Positions 24,423-33,436 of a stretch of 64,000 nt of DNA are shown here, piece after piece. The notes under the pieces were generated by a model, which worked only from the letters and a program-made list of their open reading frames with translations, was not told the DNA's origin and ran no database searches. The translations under genes and the position numbers were made by a program. Source of the DNA: Hoeflea sp038900095. GTDB lineage: Bacteria > Pseudomonadota > Alphaproteobacteria > Rhizobiales > Rhizobiaceae. The stretch spans positions 469,841 through 533,840 of the forward strand of contig NZ_JBBMQQ010000004.1 of assembly GCF_038900095.1 (NCBI RefSeq), written 5' to 3'. How positions within the stretch are numbered: position 1 is the stretch's first letter; every line of letters begins with the position of its first letter.

Positions 24423-25925
24423 ATGAGCCTTGTCGATACCCGTACCCCTGATCCGAAACGCCTGATTGCCGGTGCCACCGGCGACTGGGAAATCATCATC
24501 GGTCTGGAAGTCCATGCCCAGGTAACCAGCAAATCCAAACTGTTCTCCGGCTCGTCGACGGAATTCGGCAAGGCTGCCAATTCCAATGTCAGCCTGGTTG
24601 ATGCCGCCATGCCCGGCATGTTGCCGGTGATCAACGAGGAATGCGTGGCCCAGGCCGTGCGCACCGGGCTTGGCCTGAAAGCGCAGATCAACAACCGCTC
24701 GGTGTTTGACCGCAAGAACTATTTCTACCCGGATCTGCCGCAGGGCTATCAGATCTCCCAGTTCAAGGATCCGATCGTCGGCGAAGGCACGATCATCATT
24801 TCGGTCGGCCCCGACCGCAAGGGCAATTTCGAGGACATCGAGATCGGCATCGAACGGCTGCATCTCGAGCAGGATGCCGGCAAGTCGATGCATGACCAGC
24901 ATCCCTCGATGTCCTATGTCGATCTCAACCGCTCCGGCGTGGCGCTGATGGAGATCGTCTCCAAGCCCGACATGCGTTCGGCTGACGAGGCCAAGGCCTA
25001 TGTTACCAAGCTGCGCTCGATCCTGCGCTATCTCGGCACCTGTGACGGCAACATGGATGAAGGCTCGATGCGCGCCGATGTCAACGTCTCGGTGCGCAAG
25101 CCCGGCGGCGAATTCGGCACCCGCTGCGAAATCAAGAACGTCAACTCGATCCGCTTCGTTGGTCAGGCCATCGAATCGGAAGCCCGCCGCCAGATCGCCA
25201 TCATCGAGGACGGCGGAACCATCGATCAGGAAACCCGCCTGTTCGATCCGGCCAAGGGCGAGACACGCTCGATGCGCTCGAAGGAAGACGCGCACGACTA
25301 CCGCTATTTCCCCGATCCGGATCTTTTGCCGCTCGAATTCGATCAGGCCTTTGTCGATGCGCTGAAGGCGGAATTGCCGGAATTGCCCGACGACAAGAAG
25401 GCCCGTTTTGTCGCCGACATGGGCCTGAGCGTCTATGACGCCTCGATCCTGGTTTCGGAAAAGGCAATTGCCGATTATTACGAGAAACTGGCCGCGGGAC
25501 GTGACGGCAAGACCGCTGCGAACTGGGTCATCAATGATCTGCTTGGCGCCTTGAACAAGGCCGGCAAAGGCATTGAAGAGACTCCGGTTTCACCCGAGCA
25601 GCTCGGCGGCATTCTTGATCTGATCAAGAACGGCACCATTTCCGGCAAGATCGCCAAGGATCTGTTCGAGATCGTGTTCACCGAGGGCGGTGAGCCGGCC
25701 GAGATCGTTGAAGCCAGGGGCATGAAGCAGGTTACCGACACCGGCGCGATCGAAAAGGCCGTTGACGATATCATCGCAGCCAATCCCGATCAGGTCGCCA
25801 AGGTCGCCGCCAAGCCCGCACTCGCCGGCTGGTTCGTCGGCCAGGTGATGAAGGCAACCGGCGGCAAGGCCAATCCGAAAGCGGTGCAGGATCTGGTCAA
25901 GGCCAAGCTCGGCATCGAGGAATAG
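24423..25925 (+). CDS. gatB: Asp-tRNA(Asn)/Glu-tRNA(Gln) amidotransferase subunit B
   Basis: The 500-residue GatB is the ATP-dependent kinase and transamidase subunit, receiving ammonia from GatA. It carries IIGLEVHAQVTSKSKLFSGS near the N-terminus, the NYFYPDLPQGYQISQ and YVDLNRSGVALMEIVS blocks, and the C-terminal YqeY-like domain (about 350-500) that binds the tRNA. The gene stands apart from gatC-gatA and is followed 9 bp later by another GNAT gene, so those two are probably one unit. Family length and motifs leave no doubt. Confidence 0.97.
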   Translation: MSLVDTRTPDPKRLIAGATGDWEIIIGLEVHAQVTSKSKLFSGSSTEFGKAANSNVSLVDAAMPGMLPVINEECVAQAVRTGLGLKAQINNRSVFDRKNYFYPDLPQGYQISQFKDPIVGEGTIIISVGPDRKGNFEDIEIGIERLHLEQDAGKSMHDQHPSMSYVDLNRSGVALMEIVSKPDMRSADEAKAYVTKLRSILRYLGTCDGNMDEGSMRADVNVSVRKPGGEFGTRCEIKNVNSIRFVGQAIESEARRQIAIIEDGGTIDQETRLFDPAKGETRSMRSKEDAHDYRYFPDPDLLPLEFDQAFVDALKAELPELPDDKKARFVADMGLSVYDASILVSEKAIADYYEKLAAGRDGKTAANWVINDLLGALNKAGKGIEETPVSPEQLGGILDLIKNGTISGKIAKDLFEIVFTEGGEPAEIVEARGMKQVTDTGAIEKAVDDIIAANPDQVAKVAAKPALAGWFVGQVMKATGGKANPKAVQDLVKAKLGIEE

Positions 25926-25934
25926 GCTGAACTG

Positions 25935-26432
25935 ATGTTCTTCGTCCGCTCCGCATCGTCAAGAGACATCCCGGCTATCCGGGATGTGCTGGCTGAGACA
26001 TGGCGCGCCACCTACGCTCCGTTCTACGGCGCGGCGCGGGTCGAGGAAATCATCGCCGACTGGCATTCGGAAGCCGCGATCAAGGCCTATATGGAGCGCC
26101 CCAACGGCGAATTCCTTGTGGCTGATGACGGCAAGCAGATTGGTGGCGTTGCTTTCGCCAGCCACGCCCCGGGCACCCATGTCGTCTCTCTGCACCAGCT
26201 TTACGTCCGGCCCGCATGTCAGGGGCTGGGCATTGGCCGGGATCTGTTTGCCGAAATCGAAACCTGTTTCCCCGGCGCGCAAACCCTGTCGCTGGAAGTC
26301 GATCCCGGCAATGAACCGGCGATCGCGTTCTATCAGTCGCACGGAATGACCGAGACCGGCCGCACCGAAAATTGCGGCAAGGGCGAATCGGGCATACCCG
26401 CCGTGATCATGACCAAGCCGCTTCTAGGCTGA
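25935..26432 (+). CDS. GNAT family N-acetyltransferase behind gatB
   Basis: The 165-residue protein contains LHQLYVRPACQGLGIGRDLFAEIE, the GNAT acetyl-CoA loop (QGLGIG), followed by LSLEVDPGNEPAIAFYQSHGM, the last strands of the fold. It starts 9 bp after gatB and is likely co-transcribed with it, mirroring the GNAT next to gatC-gatA. No substrate can be named. A convergent secreted-protein gene ends 24 bp past its stop. Confidence 0.83.
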   Translation: MFFVRSASSRDIPAIRDVLAETWRATYAPFYGAARVEEIIADWHSEAAIKAYMERPNGEFLVADDGKQIGGVAFASHAPGTHVVSLHQLYVRPACQGLGIGRDLFAEIETCFPGAQTLSLEVDPGNEPAIAFYQSHGMTETGRTENCGKGESGIPAVIMTKPLLG

Positions 26433-26456
26433 CCACTTCCAGGCGCATTCACAACC

Positions 26457-26882
26457 TCAGTTTACATCCTGTTCCCGGCCATTGTTGTCCCACAGCCGCA
26501 CCGCCGAGCATTCCATGATGTAAGGGCGCAGGGTCTTGTCGCAGGCCACCGCAACCGCTGCCAACAGGGCCTCCTTGCTGTCCCAGCCGCAAAGATACTG
26601 ATGCCAATGCAGGCCTTCGGTGTGCTGGACGAACAAGTCCGCCGACCAGCCTGCCGGATAGCACCATTTGACCCGGAGGCAGTCTTCCGCTCTCGCCCCG
26701 CCTTCAACGCATTTGGTCCGCGCGCAGGCAAGCGTCTTGTCTGTGCTCTGTCCGGTGCATACACCTGACGATTGTTCCGGTGCTTCGGCAAAGGCGATGC
26801 CGATGGGGCCGTTCTGGGCGAAGGCGGCAGGCGCAGCCCCTGCCAGCGCGATCAGGGCCGCGCATATGAATTTCATGATCAT
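26457..26882 (-). CDS. secreted cysteine-containing protein, unknown
   Basis: The 141-residue hypothetical protein has an N-terminal signal peptide (MIMKFICAALIALAGAAPAAFAQ) with a likely AXA cleavage after AFA. The mature part has cysteines scattered through it (VCTGQSTDKTLACART, KCVEGG, DCLRVKWC, YLCGWDS, ACDK, MECS), suggesting disulfides and a periplasmic location. I do not recognise the family. AGGGGA at five to six bases before the ATG at 26882 supports that start over 26900. Upstream, at 26900-27076, there is only intergenic DNA before the DM13 gene. Confidence 0.7.
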   Translation of the reverse strand: MIMKFICAALIALAGAAPAAFAQNGPIGIAFAEAPEQSSGVCTGQSTDKTLACARTKCVEGGARAEDCLRVKWCYPAGWSADLFVQHTEGLHWHQYLCGWDSKEALLAAVAVACDKTLRPYIMECSAVRLWDNNGREQDVN

Positions 26883-27076
26883 CAGTTTTCCCCTGTTCAT
26901 GCAGAGACTGTGATCATGCAGGCATTTTCCTCATCTGAACAGCGAGCAGGCGAGTTGGAGCGCCAGGGCCGCGGCAAGTTGATCAATCACGATGTTTTCC
27001 ACAGCCTTACCTCACGACACTTCACGTAAGCTGTGCTAGTCAAACAGCACTGGGGACCTTCAAAGAGTTATGAGAC

Positions 27077-27565
27077 ATGACGCAGGTTTACAAAATCGCG
27101 ATACCGGTCTTCCTCTTGGGCTTTATCGCCGGTGCCGGCTTCTGGTACCTGTTTTCACCGGCCTTTATTGACCGCGTCGTCAACGAAGAGCTTCCGGCCG
27201 GTTTCGAACTGAGCGAATTGCGCAGCGGAAATTTCCGCGATGTCGACGGGGCCCACCGCGGCTCAGGAAGTGTGAAGGTCCTGTCCAATGCTGCCGGCGG
27301 TACGCTGCTCCGGTTTGCCGAATTCGAAGTCACCAACGGCCCGGACCTTGAAGTCTGGCTGGTCAAGAACCCCGACCCGAAGAAATCTGCCGACGTCAAC
27401 GCCAGTCAGTGGCTTTCGCTCGGCCCGCTCAAGGGCAACAAGGGCGACCAGACCTACGTGCTACCGGCAACCGCCGATATTGCAGACTGGGGCTCGGTCG
27501 TGATCTGGTGTGAGCAGTTCAGCGTGCTGTTCTCGGTGGCGACCCTTTCGCCAGCCGGTGTGTGA
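27077..27565 (+). CDS. DM13 domain protein
   Basis: The 162-residue protein has an N-terminal hydrophobic anchor (VYKIAIPVFLLGFIAGAGFWYLF) and then a DM13 domain covering about 48-160. It shows LRSGNFRDVDGAHRGSGSVKV, LEVWLVKNPD and the conserved Cys in VVIWCEQFSVLFSVATL. DM13 domains are proposed to take part in extracytoplasmic redox or haem-linked reactions, with the Cys central. It begins MTQVY and is separated by only 4 bp from the following GNAT gene, so both probably lie in one operon. Anchoring to the inner membrane with a periplasmic domain is inferred. Confidence 0.82.
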   Translation: MTQVYKIAIPVFLLGFIAGAGFWYLFSPAFIDRVVNEELPAGFELSELRSGNFRDVDGAHRGSGSVKVLSNAAGGTLLRFAEFEVTNGPDLEVWLVKNPDPKKSADVNASQWLSLGPLKGNKGDQTYVLPATADIADWGSVVIWCEQFSVLFSVATLSPAGV

Positions 27566-27569
27566 AGAC

Positions 27570-28034
27570 ATGACAGACAGCGTGACAATCCGGACGGCAC
27601 AACGCGACGACGTGGCAGCGATTGCGGCCATGTTTGCCCAGGATACGCTTGGCGGGCACGGTGACAGCGACGATCCGGCCGATCTGCCGGATTACCTCGC
27701 GGCATTCGACCGCATTGCCGCAAGCCCGAACGACAGCCTTTTCGTTGCCGTTCGCGATGGCGAGGTGGTCGGCACGTTCCAGACCACGCTGATCACGTCG
27801 CTGACCGGCAAGGGCAGCCTGAGCCTGACCATCGAGGCCGTCCATACCCGCAGCGACATGCGCGGTCACGGGATCGGCCAGGCGATGATCAACCACGCCA
27901 TCGAGCAGGGCAGGGCAAGCGGTGTGCGCCTGATACAGTTGATGTCAAACGCCACCCGCCACGATGCGCACCGGTTTTATCAACGCCTTGGTTTCAGCCA
28001 GAGCCATCTCGGCTTCAAGATGAAATTGCGCTGA
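27570..28034 (+). CDS. GNAT family N-acetyltransferase
   Basis: The 154-residue protein shows the GNAT motif SLTIEAVHTRSDMRGHGIGQAM, with RGHGIG as the cofactor loop, and the closing LMSNATRHDAHRFYQRLGF. It is the fourth GNAT gene in this cluster and follows the DM13 gene after 4 bp. The start at 27570 (MTDSVTIRTAQ) was chosen because earlier in-frame starts would overlap DM13 deeply. The substrate is unknown. Confidence 0.84.
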   Translation: MTDSVTIRTAQRDDVAAIAAMFAQDTLGGHGDSDDPADLPDYLAAFDRIAASPNDSLFVAVRDGEVVGTFQTTLITSLTGKGSLSLTIEAVHTRSDMRGHGIGQAMINHAIEQGRASGVRLIQLMSNATRHDAHRFYQRLGFSQSHLGFKMKLR

Positions 28035-28136
28035 CCAGGGTTGCCGCGACACTGGACAATGCCGGCGCAGCGGGTCATAAGGCGGAATGCGACGCGGCTG
28101 CAATATGGCCGTCAGGTCCACGAACGAGAGGCTTTC

Positions 28137-28535
28137 ATGAAGGCACTACTTCTTCAGATGTTCACCTGGTGGAACGGACAGACCTGGGGAACCAGGTTTC
28201 ACACCTGGCGCCACGGAAAACGGGTCGGTGAAGACGCTGCCGGCAATGTCTATTATGAAGGCGGCTCTGATTCCGAAGGCCGCACCCGCCGCTGGGTGAT
28301 CTTCAACGGACCATCGGAACCGTCAGCGATTCCTCCCGGCTGGCACGGCTGGATGCATCATCGCACCGACGTTTCCCCTGCAACCGAAACCTATGCGGCA
28401 AAGCCCTGGGAACAGGCGCATCAGGCCAACATGACCGGAACCGGGCGCGCATACCGTCCCAAGGGCTCGATCCTCAATCAGGGCGCGCGTCCGCATGTCA
28501 CCGGCGATTATGATGCGTGGACCCCGAAATCCTGA
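28137..28535 (+). CDS. NADH:ubiquinone oxidoreductase subunit NDUFA12
   Basis: The 132-residue accessory subunit of respiratory complex I, B17.2/NDUFA12 type, is one that alphaproteobacteria share with mitochondria. Recognisable blocks are TWWNGQTWGTRFHTWRHG, VGEDAAGNVYYEGG, RRWVIFNG and IPPGWHGWMHH, and the C-terminus is PHVTGDYDAWTPKS. The start at 28137 (MKALLLQMF) is preceded by GAGAGG. It is followed by the DUF2155 gene on the same strand, the pairing commonly seen in Rhizobiales as far as I recall. Its presence supports the taxonomic placement. Confidence 0.93.
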   Translation: MKALLLQMFTWWNGQTWGTRFHTWRHGKRVGEDAAGNVYYEGGSDSEGRTRRWVIFNGPSEPSAIPPGWHGWMHHRTDVSPATETYAAKPWEQAHQANMTGTGRAYRPKGSILNQGARPHVTGDYDAWTPKS

Positions 28536-28666
28536 CCTGCTGCCATCTCTTCGGCGCAGCCATGCCACATTTCATGGTTAACGCTTCATAGACGGCAAAG
28601 GGTTAAGTTCCCGGCCGGAGACATGCCGGGAACGGCCTTCAATGGGCCTTGTGACGAGTGAAGCGA

Positions 28667-29098
28667 ATGATTTTCCATTTAGACAGTCTTGCAAGGACCG
28701 CAGGTGCGGTTCTGGTTGCCGGTTCGGCCTTTTTCGCTGCGGGGGCTGCTGTCCATGCCGCTCGCATCGACAATCCGGTGGCAGTGTTTTCCGGTATCGA
28801 CAAGATCACCGGACGAATCACCACCTTCGATGTCTATGTCGGGGAGACCGTGCAATTCGGCGCGTTGCAGGTAACGCCGCGCGTTTGCTACAGCCGCGAC
28901 GAAACCGAAGCGCCGAAGACCACCACTTTTGTCGAAGTTGATGAGATCACCCTCGACCGCAAGATCCGCCGTCTGTTCACCGGCTGGATGTTCGCGGATT
29001 CTCCCGGGCTGAACGCGGTTGACCATGCCGTCTATGACGTTTGGCTCAAGGACTGCAAGCAAGAATCAGACGTTCCGCCGCCAACCGCCGGCAACTGA
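28667..29098 (+). CDS. DUF2155 secreted protein
   Basis: The 143-residue exported protein has an N-terminal signal peptide (cleavage probably after AAVHA). Its mature domain matches DUF2155 with VFSGIDKITGRITTFDVYVGETVQFGALQV, a Cys in PRVCYSRDET, FTGWMFADSPGLNAVDHAVYDVWLKDC. The two cysteines may form a disulfide in the periplasm. The family is typical of alphaproteobacteria and has no defined function. The start is uncertain: ATG at 28667, or the GTG at 28658 three codons upstream. Confidence 0.82.
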   Translation: MIFHLDSLARTAGAVLVAGSAFFAAGAAVHAARIDNPVAVFSGIDKITGRITTFDVYVGETVQFGALQVTPRVCYSRDETEAPKTTTFVEVDEITLDRKIRRLFTGWMFADSPGLNAVDHAVYDVWLKDCKQESDVPPPTAGN

Positions 29099-29182
29099 TT
29101 TCCGCCGGGCACTGCGCGCCTTGGATATCTGTCCCGCGGACCTGCCGGTTTATATGCTGATATCAACAATCACACAGAAGAG

Positions 29183-29210
29183 CGCCGCGCATCTTGGTGA
29201 ATGCGCGGCG
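29183..29210. terminator. probable bidirectional terminator hairpin
   Basis: A perfect 10-bp stem (29183-29192 with 29201-29210) with an 8-base loop lies between two convergent genes (DUF2155 and the OmpA-like protein). T runs are weak on either side, so the call rests on the stem and position. Confidence 0.5.
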
Positions 29211-29238
29211 TTGAAGTTGTCTGGCTTGGTGTTTGTGC

Positions 29239-31176
29239 TCAGCGGGATGCGACAGGGGCCACCAGCGGGGTGATCCGCCGGATCGTGACCCTTCGGTTCA
29301 AGCGTTCCGGCGCCTCGGTCCTGACCTTGAGATAGCGCTCGCCATAGCCCTGGGTCACCAGGTTTTCCGGCGGAATTCCGAACACGTCGCTCAGTGCTAC
29401 GGCAATCGTCTCTGCCCGGCGGTCGGAGAGAAGCAGGTTCGCCTCGTCGCGGCCCACCGCGTCGGTGTGGCCTTCGATCAGGAACGTCTCCGCCGGGTTG
29501 CGCTCGAGGATGCTGGTGACGGCATCGGCAACGTCCGATAGCCGCTGGATCTGGTCTTCGGCAATCGTCGCCTTGCCGAATTCGAAAGTCAGGCTGTCGA
29601 GGTCGATCCGGCGAACCTTGTCGCGGATACGGGCGGAACGGCGCACTTCCTCGACCGAATAGAGACGCTCGACCCGTTCGACCGGAGGCTCCATCAGGAA
29701 CTCGAGAAACGCCGAGGGGTTGGCATCCGTCGAATCGAGGATGTAGTCGCTGATCGGGATCGACAACCGCAGCGGCGGCAGTCTCCGGCCTGGATCGACA
29801 AAGGCTTCGCGCGAACCGTCGCTGTTGGCATTGGCGTAAAACAGCACATATTCGCGGCCGTCCGGCATCACCCGGCTGCGCTGGATCACATCGCCCCAGC
29901 GATTGGTCACTGTTACCAGCTGCACGCCGTTCGGTCTTACGATGACCTCGCGCACGCGGCCACCGCCCAGGCGCTCGTAATAAACCTCGTTGCTGCCGGC
30001 CTGGAGCCGGTCCCGGTCGTCATGTTCAACGATGGTGCGGTTGTCGACTTCAATGATGGTCCGGTTGTCGATCTGGTTGATGATGCTCACATTGGTCTGC
30101 GCTTCGCGCTCCGGACGCTCGCTGGTGCGTTCTCCACGCTCTGACAACGCCTTGGGTGCCGGTTCGCTCTTTGCCGTGGAGGCTTGCGCATCCGCGTCCG
30201 AGGTTGGCGGCGGAGGTGCAGGTTCGCTGGAAGCGGGTGCCGCGGCCCGGGAAGCGTCGCCATCGCCGGCTACCGGCTCTTCCTTGGCACTGTCGAGCAC
30301 AGGCGCGCCATCCTGGATGGGCAAGGTCAAAACCTCTTCCTTCGGAGTGACCGGCGCCTTGGTGTCTGCATCGGCAGCCGCCGGTTTGGTCTCCGGAATA
30401 ACTTCGGCTGCAGGCTGTTCTGCAGCATCGGCTGGTTCAACGGGGGCCGGCGCGTCGCCGGGAACGGTCTCCGCCGGGGTCGTTTCTGTGGCCGCGGGAG
30501 TTTCCTCAGACTGTATGGCGGGCTTGGGCTCGGGCGTGACTGTTGAGGGAGGTACTGGTTCATCAACGATTTCCGGTTCCGTTGTGTTTTCAGCCTCGGG
30601 GGCGGGTTCTGGAACAGGGGCAGCTTCTTCGGCAACAGCGGCGGGCATTTCTGGGGCAGCTTCCACTTCAGCTGCAGGCTCCGGGATGTCTTCTACGGGT
30701 GCCGTTTCGGTCACCGGTTGTTCCGGCGCGGGCTCGGTTGCTGCCTCGGGTTTGCCGGCAGGTTCCGGTGCAGGCTGCACGGTTTCCGCAGGTGCCTCTT
30801 CGCTGGCGGCCGGCGCTTCGGTTGCTTCCGGGACCTGTACGGGGGCGGCGGGCGTTTCTACGGCCTCTACCGTCGGTTCCGCCGTAGCTTCCACTGCGGC
30901 CTGGGCGGCCGCGAGCCCGGCCTGCGCCGCCTCGACCTCGGCCTGAGCCGCGGCAAGATCGCCGCCCGACGCTTCCGCCTCTGCCTTGCGGGCAAGTGCT
31001 TCGGCCAGCTGCGCTTCCGCATCGCCGATGCTCAATTGCACTAGGCTCAGATACTGCGTCACCGCAGGTCTTGCTGCGTCGAGTGAGCGTGTCTGGCTGA
31101 AAGGCGCAGCGCCGGAGGAGCCAAGGCCGGCGAGGCTTATGGCGGTGGAGGCGAGCAATATGCGTGTCAATGTCAC
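29239..31176 (-). CDS. OmpA-like envelope protein with Pro/Ala/Glu-rich region
   Basis: The 645-residue exported protein has a signal peptide (ILLASTAISLAGLGSSGAA), then an Ala-rich coiled-coil stretch (LAEALARKAEAEASG). A low-complexity region of about 200 residues rich in Pro, Ala, Glu and Thr follows. The C-terminal OmpA domain has FEFGKATIAEDQIQRLSDVA, FLIEGHTDAVGRDEAN and LVTQGYGERYL ... NRRVTIRRI, which bind peptidoglycan. The likely start is the GTG at 31176, with AGGAG about eight bases before it; an in-frame TTG at 31209 has none. The Pro/Glu-rich part probably spans the periplasm. The function beyond anchoring the envelope is unknown, although such proteins are common in rhizobia near aat and accC. 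Confidence 0.8.
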   Translation of the reverse strand: MTLTRILLASTAISLAGLGSSGAAPFSQTRSLDAARPAVTQYLSLVQLSIGDAEAQLAEALARKAEAEASGGDLAAAQAEVEAAQAGLAAAQAAVEATAEPTVEAVETPAAPVQVPEATEAPAASEEAPAETVQPAPEPAGKPEAATEPAPEQPVTETAPVEDIPEPAAEVEAAPEMPAAVAEEAAPVPEPAPEAENTTEPEIVDEPVPPSTVTPEPKPAIQSEETPAATETTPAETVPGDAPAPVEPADAAEQPAAEVIPETKPAAADADTKAPVTPKEEVLTLPIQDGAPVLDSAKEEPVAGDGDASRAAAPASSEPAPPPPTSDADAQASTAKSEPAPKALSERGERTSERPEREAQTNVSIINQIDNRTIIEVDNRTIVEHDDRDRLQAGSNEVYYERLGGGRVREVIVRPNGVQLVTVTNRWGDVIQRSRVMPDGREYVLFYANANSDGSREAFVDPGRRLPPLRLSIPISDYILDSTDANPSAFLEFLMEPPVERVERLYSVEEVRRSARIRDKVRRIDLDSLTFEFGKATIAEDQIQRLSDVADAVTSILERNPAETFLIEGHTDAVGRDEANLLLSDRRAETIAVALSDVFGIPPENLVTQGYGERYLKVRTEAPERLNRRVTIRRITPLVAPVASR

Positions 31177-31421
31177 GAGGGCAACTCCTGTCGGATAACG
31201 TTCCTTCAAGCGGTCAACGCGTTGGCGCCCACAGCGGTTCCATTCACCTCGTCATCTATCGCCTGAGCACAAGACCCCCGGGAATTGTCCGGCGGCGTCT
31301 TCTGGTCTCACCCGGTGGTTTTTGACCGGGCGCTACATGCGGATGGGTATGAGCCGGAGGAACCGGAAGGAGATCGTTCCTACCGCGTAACCATGGCTAT
31401 TTGAGGGATGTTGCCGCGGCT

Positions 31422-32042
31422 TCAGGGGGCGTCGGAAAAGGCCAGGTCGGCCCCCTCGAGCGCTTCGGCCAGCATGCCGGCATACTCCTCGCGCGGCACG
31501 TCGATCGCCCCGAAGCGCTTCAGGTGCTCGGTGGTGAACTGGGTATCAAGCAGCACGAAACCGCGCTCGCGAAGCCTGTTGACCAGGTGCACCAGGCAGA
31601 CCTTTGAGGCATCGGTGGCGCGGCTGAACATGCTTTCGCCAAAAAACGCCCGCCGCAGGGAAACGCCGTAGAGCCCGCCGACCAGCTTGCCGTCTTTCCA
31701 GGCTTCGACGGAATGGGCATGGTTGAGTCTGTGCAGGCTGCTGTAGAGTTCGGTAATGGTGGAATTTATCCAGGTCGAGGGGCGGTTCTCGACGCTTTCT
31801 GCACAGGCCGCGACAACCTCGTCAAACGCCGTGTTGTAGCGGATTTCGAACGGCGCCTGCCGCACGGTGCGCGCCAGCCGCTTGGGGACATGAAACCCGT
31901 CGAGCGGCAGCACGCCGCGCAGTTCCGGTTCGACCCAGAACAGGTCCGGATCGTCAGCCGAATCGGCCATCGGAAACAATCCCGAGGCATAGGCGCGCAG
32001 CAGCAGATCAGGGGTAATCTGGGGATTGGCGCCGTGCCGCAC
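31422..32042 (-). CDS. aat: leucyl/phenylalanyl-tRNA--protein transferase
   Basis: Aat adds Leu or Phe from tRNA to basic N-termini, marking proteins for ClpAP degradation (N-end rule). The 206 residues contain LLRAYASGLFPMADS, FWVEPELRGVLPLDGFHVPK, GGLYGVSLRRAFFGESMFS and LLDTQFTTEHLKRFGA, all diagnostic. The start is a GTG at 32042 with GGGAGG five bases before it. It follows accC after 32 bp on the same strand and continues that operon. Confidence 0.95.
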   Translation of the reverse strand: MRHGANPQITPDLLLRAYASGLFPMADSADDPDLFWVEPELRGVLPLDGFHVPKRLARTVRQAPFEIRYNTAFDEVVAACAESVENRPSTWINSTITELYSSLHRLNHAHSVEAWKDGKLVGGLYGVSLRRAFFGESMFSRATDASKVCLVHLVNRLRERGFVLLDTQFTTEHLKRFGAIDVPREEYAGMLAEALEGADLAFSDAP

Positions 32043-32074
32043 CTCAGCCTCCCCGGACCAGTGTCAGCAGAGCC

Positions 32075-33424
32075 CTATTTGCCTGCCTTGGCCGCAAGGA
32101 ATTTTTCCAGCCAGTGGATGTCGTAGTCACCATTTGCGATGTCCGGGTTGGCAAGAAGATCACGAAACAGCGGGATCGTGGTGTTGATGCCGTCGACCAC
32201 GAATTCGTCGAGCGCCCGCCTGAGCCGCATCATGCACTCGACACGTGTCCGGCCATGAACGATCAGCTTTCCGATCAGGCTGTCGTAGTAGGGCGGGATC
32301 TTGTAGCCCTGATACACGCCCGAATCGACGCGCACGCCAAGTCCGCCGGGCGGATGGTAATGGGTGATCGTGCCGGGCGAGGGGACGAACGTGTCCGGGT
32401 CCTCGGCATTGATCCGGCATTCGATGGCGTGGCCGTGAAAGCGGATGTCTTCCTGGGTGACCGACAGACCGGCACCCGAAGCGACCCGGATCTGCTCGTT
32501 GACCAGATCGATGCCGGTAATGGCTTCGGTAACGGGATGCTCGACCTGCAGGCGGGTGTTCATTTCGATGAAATAGAATTTGCCGTCCTCATACAGGAAC
32601 TCGACGGTTCCCGCGCCGCGGTACTTCAGCTTGCGCATCGCCGCCGCGCAGATTTCACCGATTTCCATGCGCTGGTCTTCGTTCAGCGAGGGAGAATTGG
32701 CTTCTTCCCAGACCTTCTGGTGCCGCCGCTGCAGCGAACAGTCGCGTTCGCCCAGGTGAACCGCGTTGCCTTCGCCGTCGCCAAGCACCTGGATCTCGAT
32801 GTGGCGTGGCCGGCCCAGATATTTCTCGATATAGACCGCGGCATTGCCGAACGCCGCACCCGCTTCCGAGCGCGCGGTCGACAGCGCCAGCGAGAGTTCT
32901 TCCTCGTTGTTGGCCACCTTCATGCCGCGGCCACCGCCACCGGCAGTCGCCTTGATGATCACCGGAAAACCGATCTCCTTGGCGATCTTGGCAGCGTCCT
33001 CATCGGTAGTGATTTCACCCTCGGATCCCGGAACCACCGGAATGCCCAGCGCTTCCGCGGTCTTCTTGGCGGTAATCTTGTCGCCCATGATGCGGATATG
33101 ATCCGCGGTCGGTCCGATGAAGGTGATGCCGTGGGCATCGAGAATGTCGGCGAATTTGGCATTCTCGGAGAGAAAGCCATAGCCCGGATGCACGGCATCT
33201 GCGCCGGTGATTTCACAGGCGGCAACAATCTGGTGAATGTTGAGATAGCTGTCGCGCGAGGGCGGCGGGCCGATGCAAACGCTCTCGTCGGCAAGGCGCA
33301 CATGCATGGCGTCCTGATCGGCGGTGGAATGCACCGCGACAGTCTTGATACCGAGCTCCTTGCAGGCGCGCAGCACCCGGAGCGCGATCTCACCACGGTT
33401 TGCAATGAGAACCTTGGAGAACAT
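32075..33424 (-). CDS. accC: acetyl-CoA carboxylase biotin carboxylase subunit
   Basis: AccC carboxylates biotin on AccB using ATP and bicarbonate, the first half of acetyl-CoA carboxylation. The 449-residue ATP-grasp enzyme starts MFSKVLIANRGEIALRV and has GGGGRGMKVA as its glycine-rich loop, ERDCSLQRRHQKVWEE, EMNTRLQVEHPVTE and EMNTRLQ region metal ligands. It equals the E. coli AccC length when the ATG at 33424 is used; a GTG at 33436 is the alternative. It begins shortly after the stop of accB and is followed by aat. Confidence 0.96.
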   Translation of the reverse strand: MFSKVLIANRGEIALRVLRACKELGIKTVAVHSTADQDAMHVRLADESVCIGPPPSRDSYLNIHQIVAACEITGADAVHPGYGFLSENAKFADILDAHGITFIGPTADHIRIMGDKITAKKTAEALGIPVVPGSEGEITTDEDAAKIAKEIGFPVIIKATAGGGGRGMKVANNEEELSLALSTARSEAGAAFGNAAVYIEKYLGRPRHIEIQVLGDGEGNAVHLGERDCSLQRRHQKVWEEANSPSLNEDQRMEIGEICAAAMRKLKYRGAGTVEFLYEDGKFYFIEMNTRLQVEHPVTEAITGIDLVNEQIRVASGAGLSVTQEDIRFHGHAIECRINAEDPDTFVPSPGTITHYHPPGGLGVRVDSGVYQGYKIPPYYDSLIGKLIVHGRTRVECMMRLRRALDEFVVDGINTTIPLFRDLLANPDIANGDYDIHWLEKFLAAKAGK

Positions 33425-33436
33425 AGGCTCGCTCAC

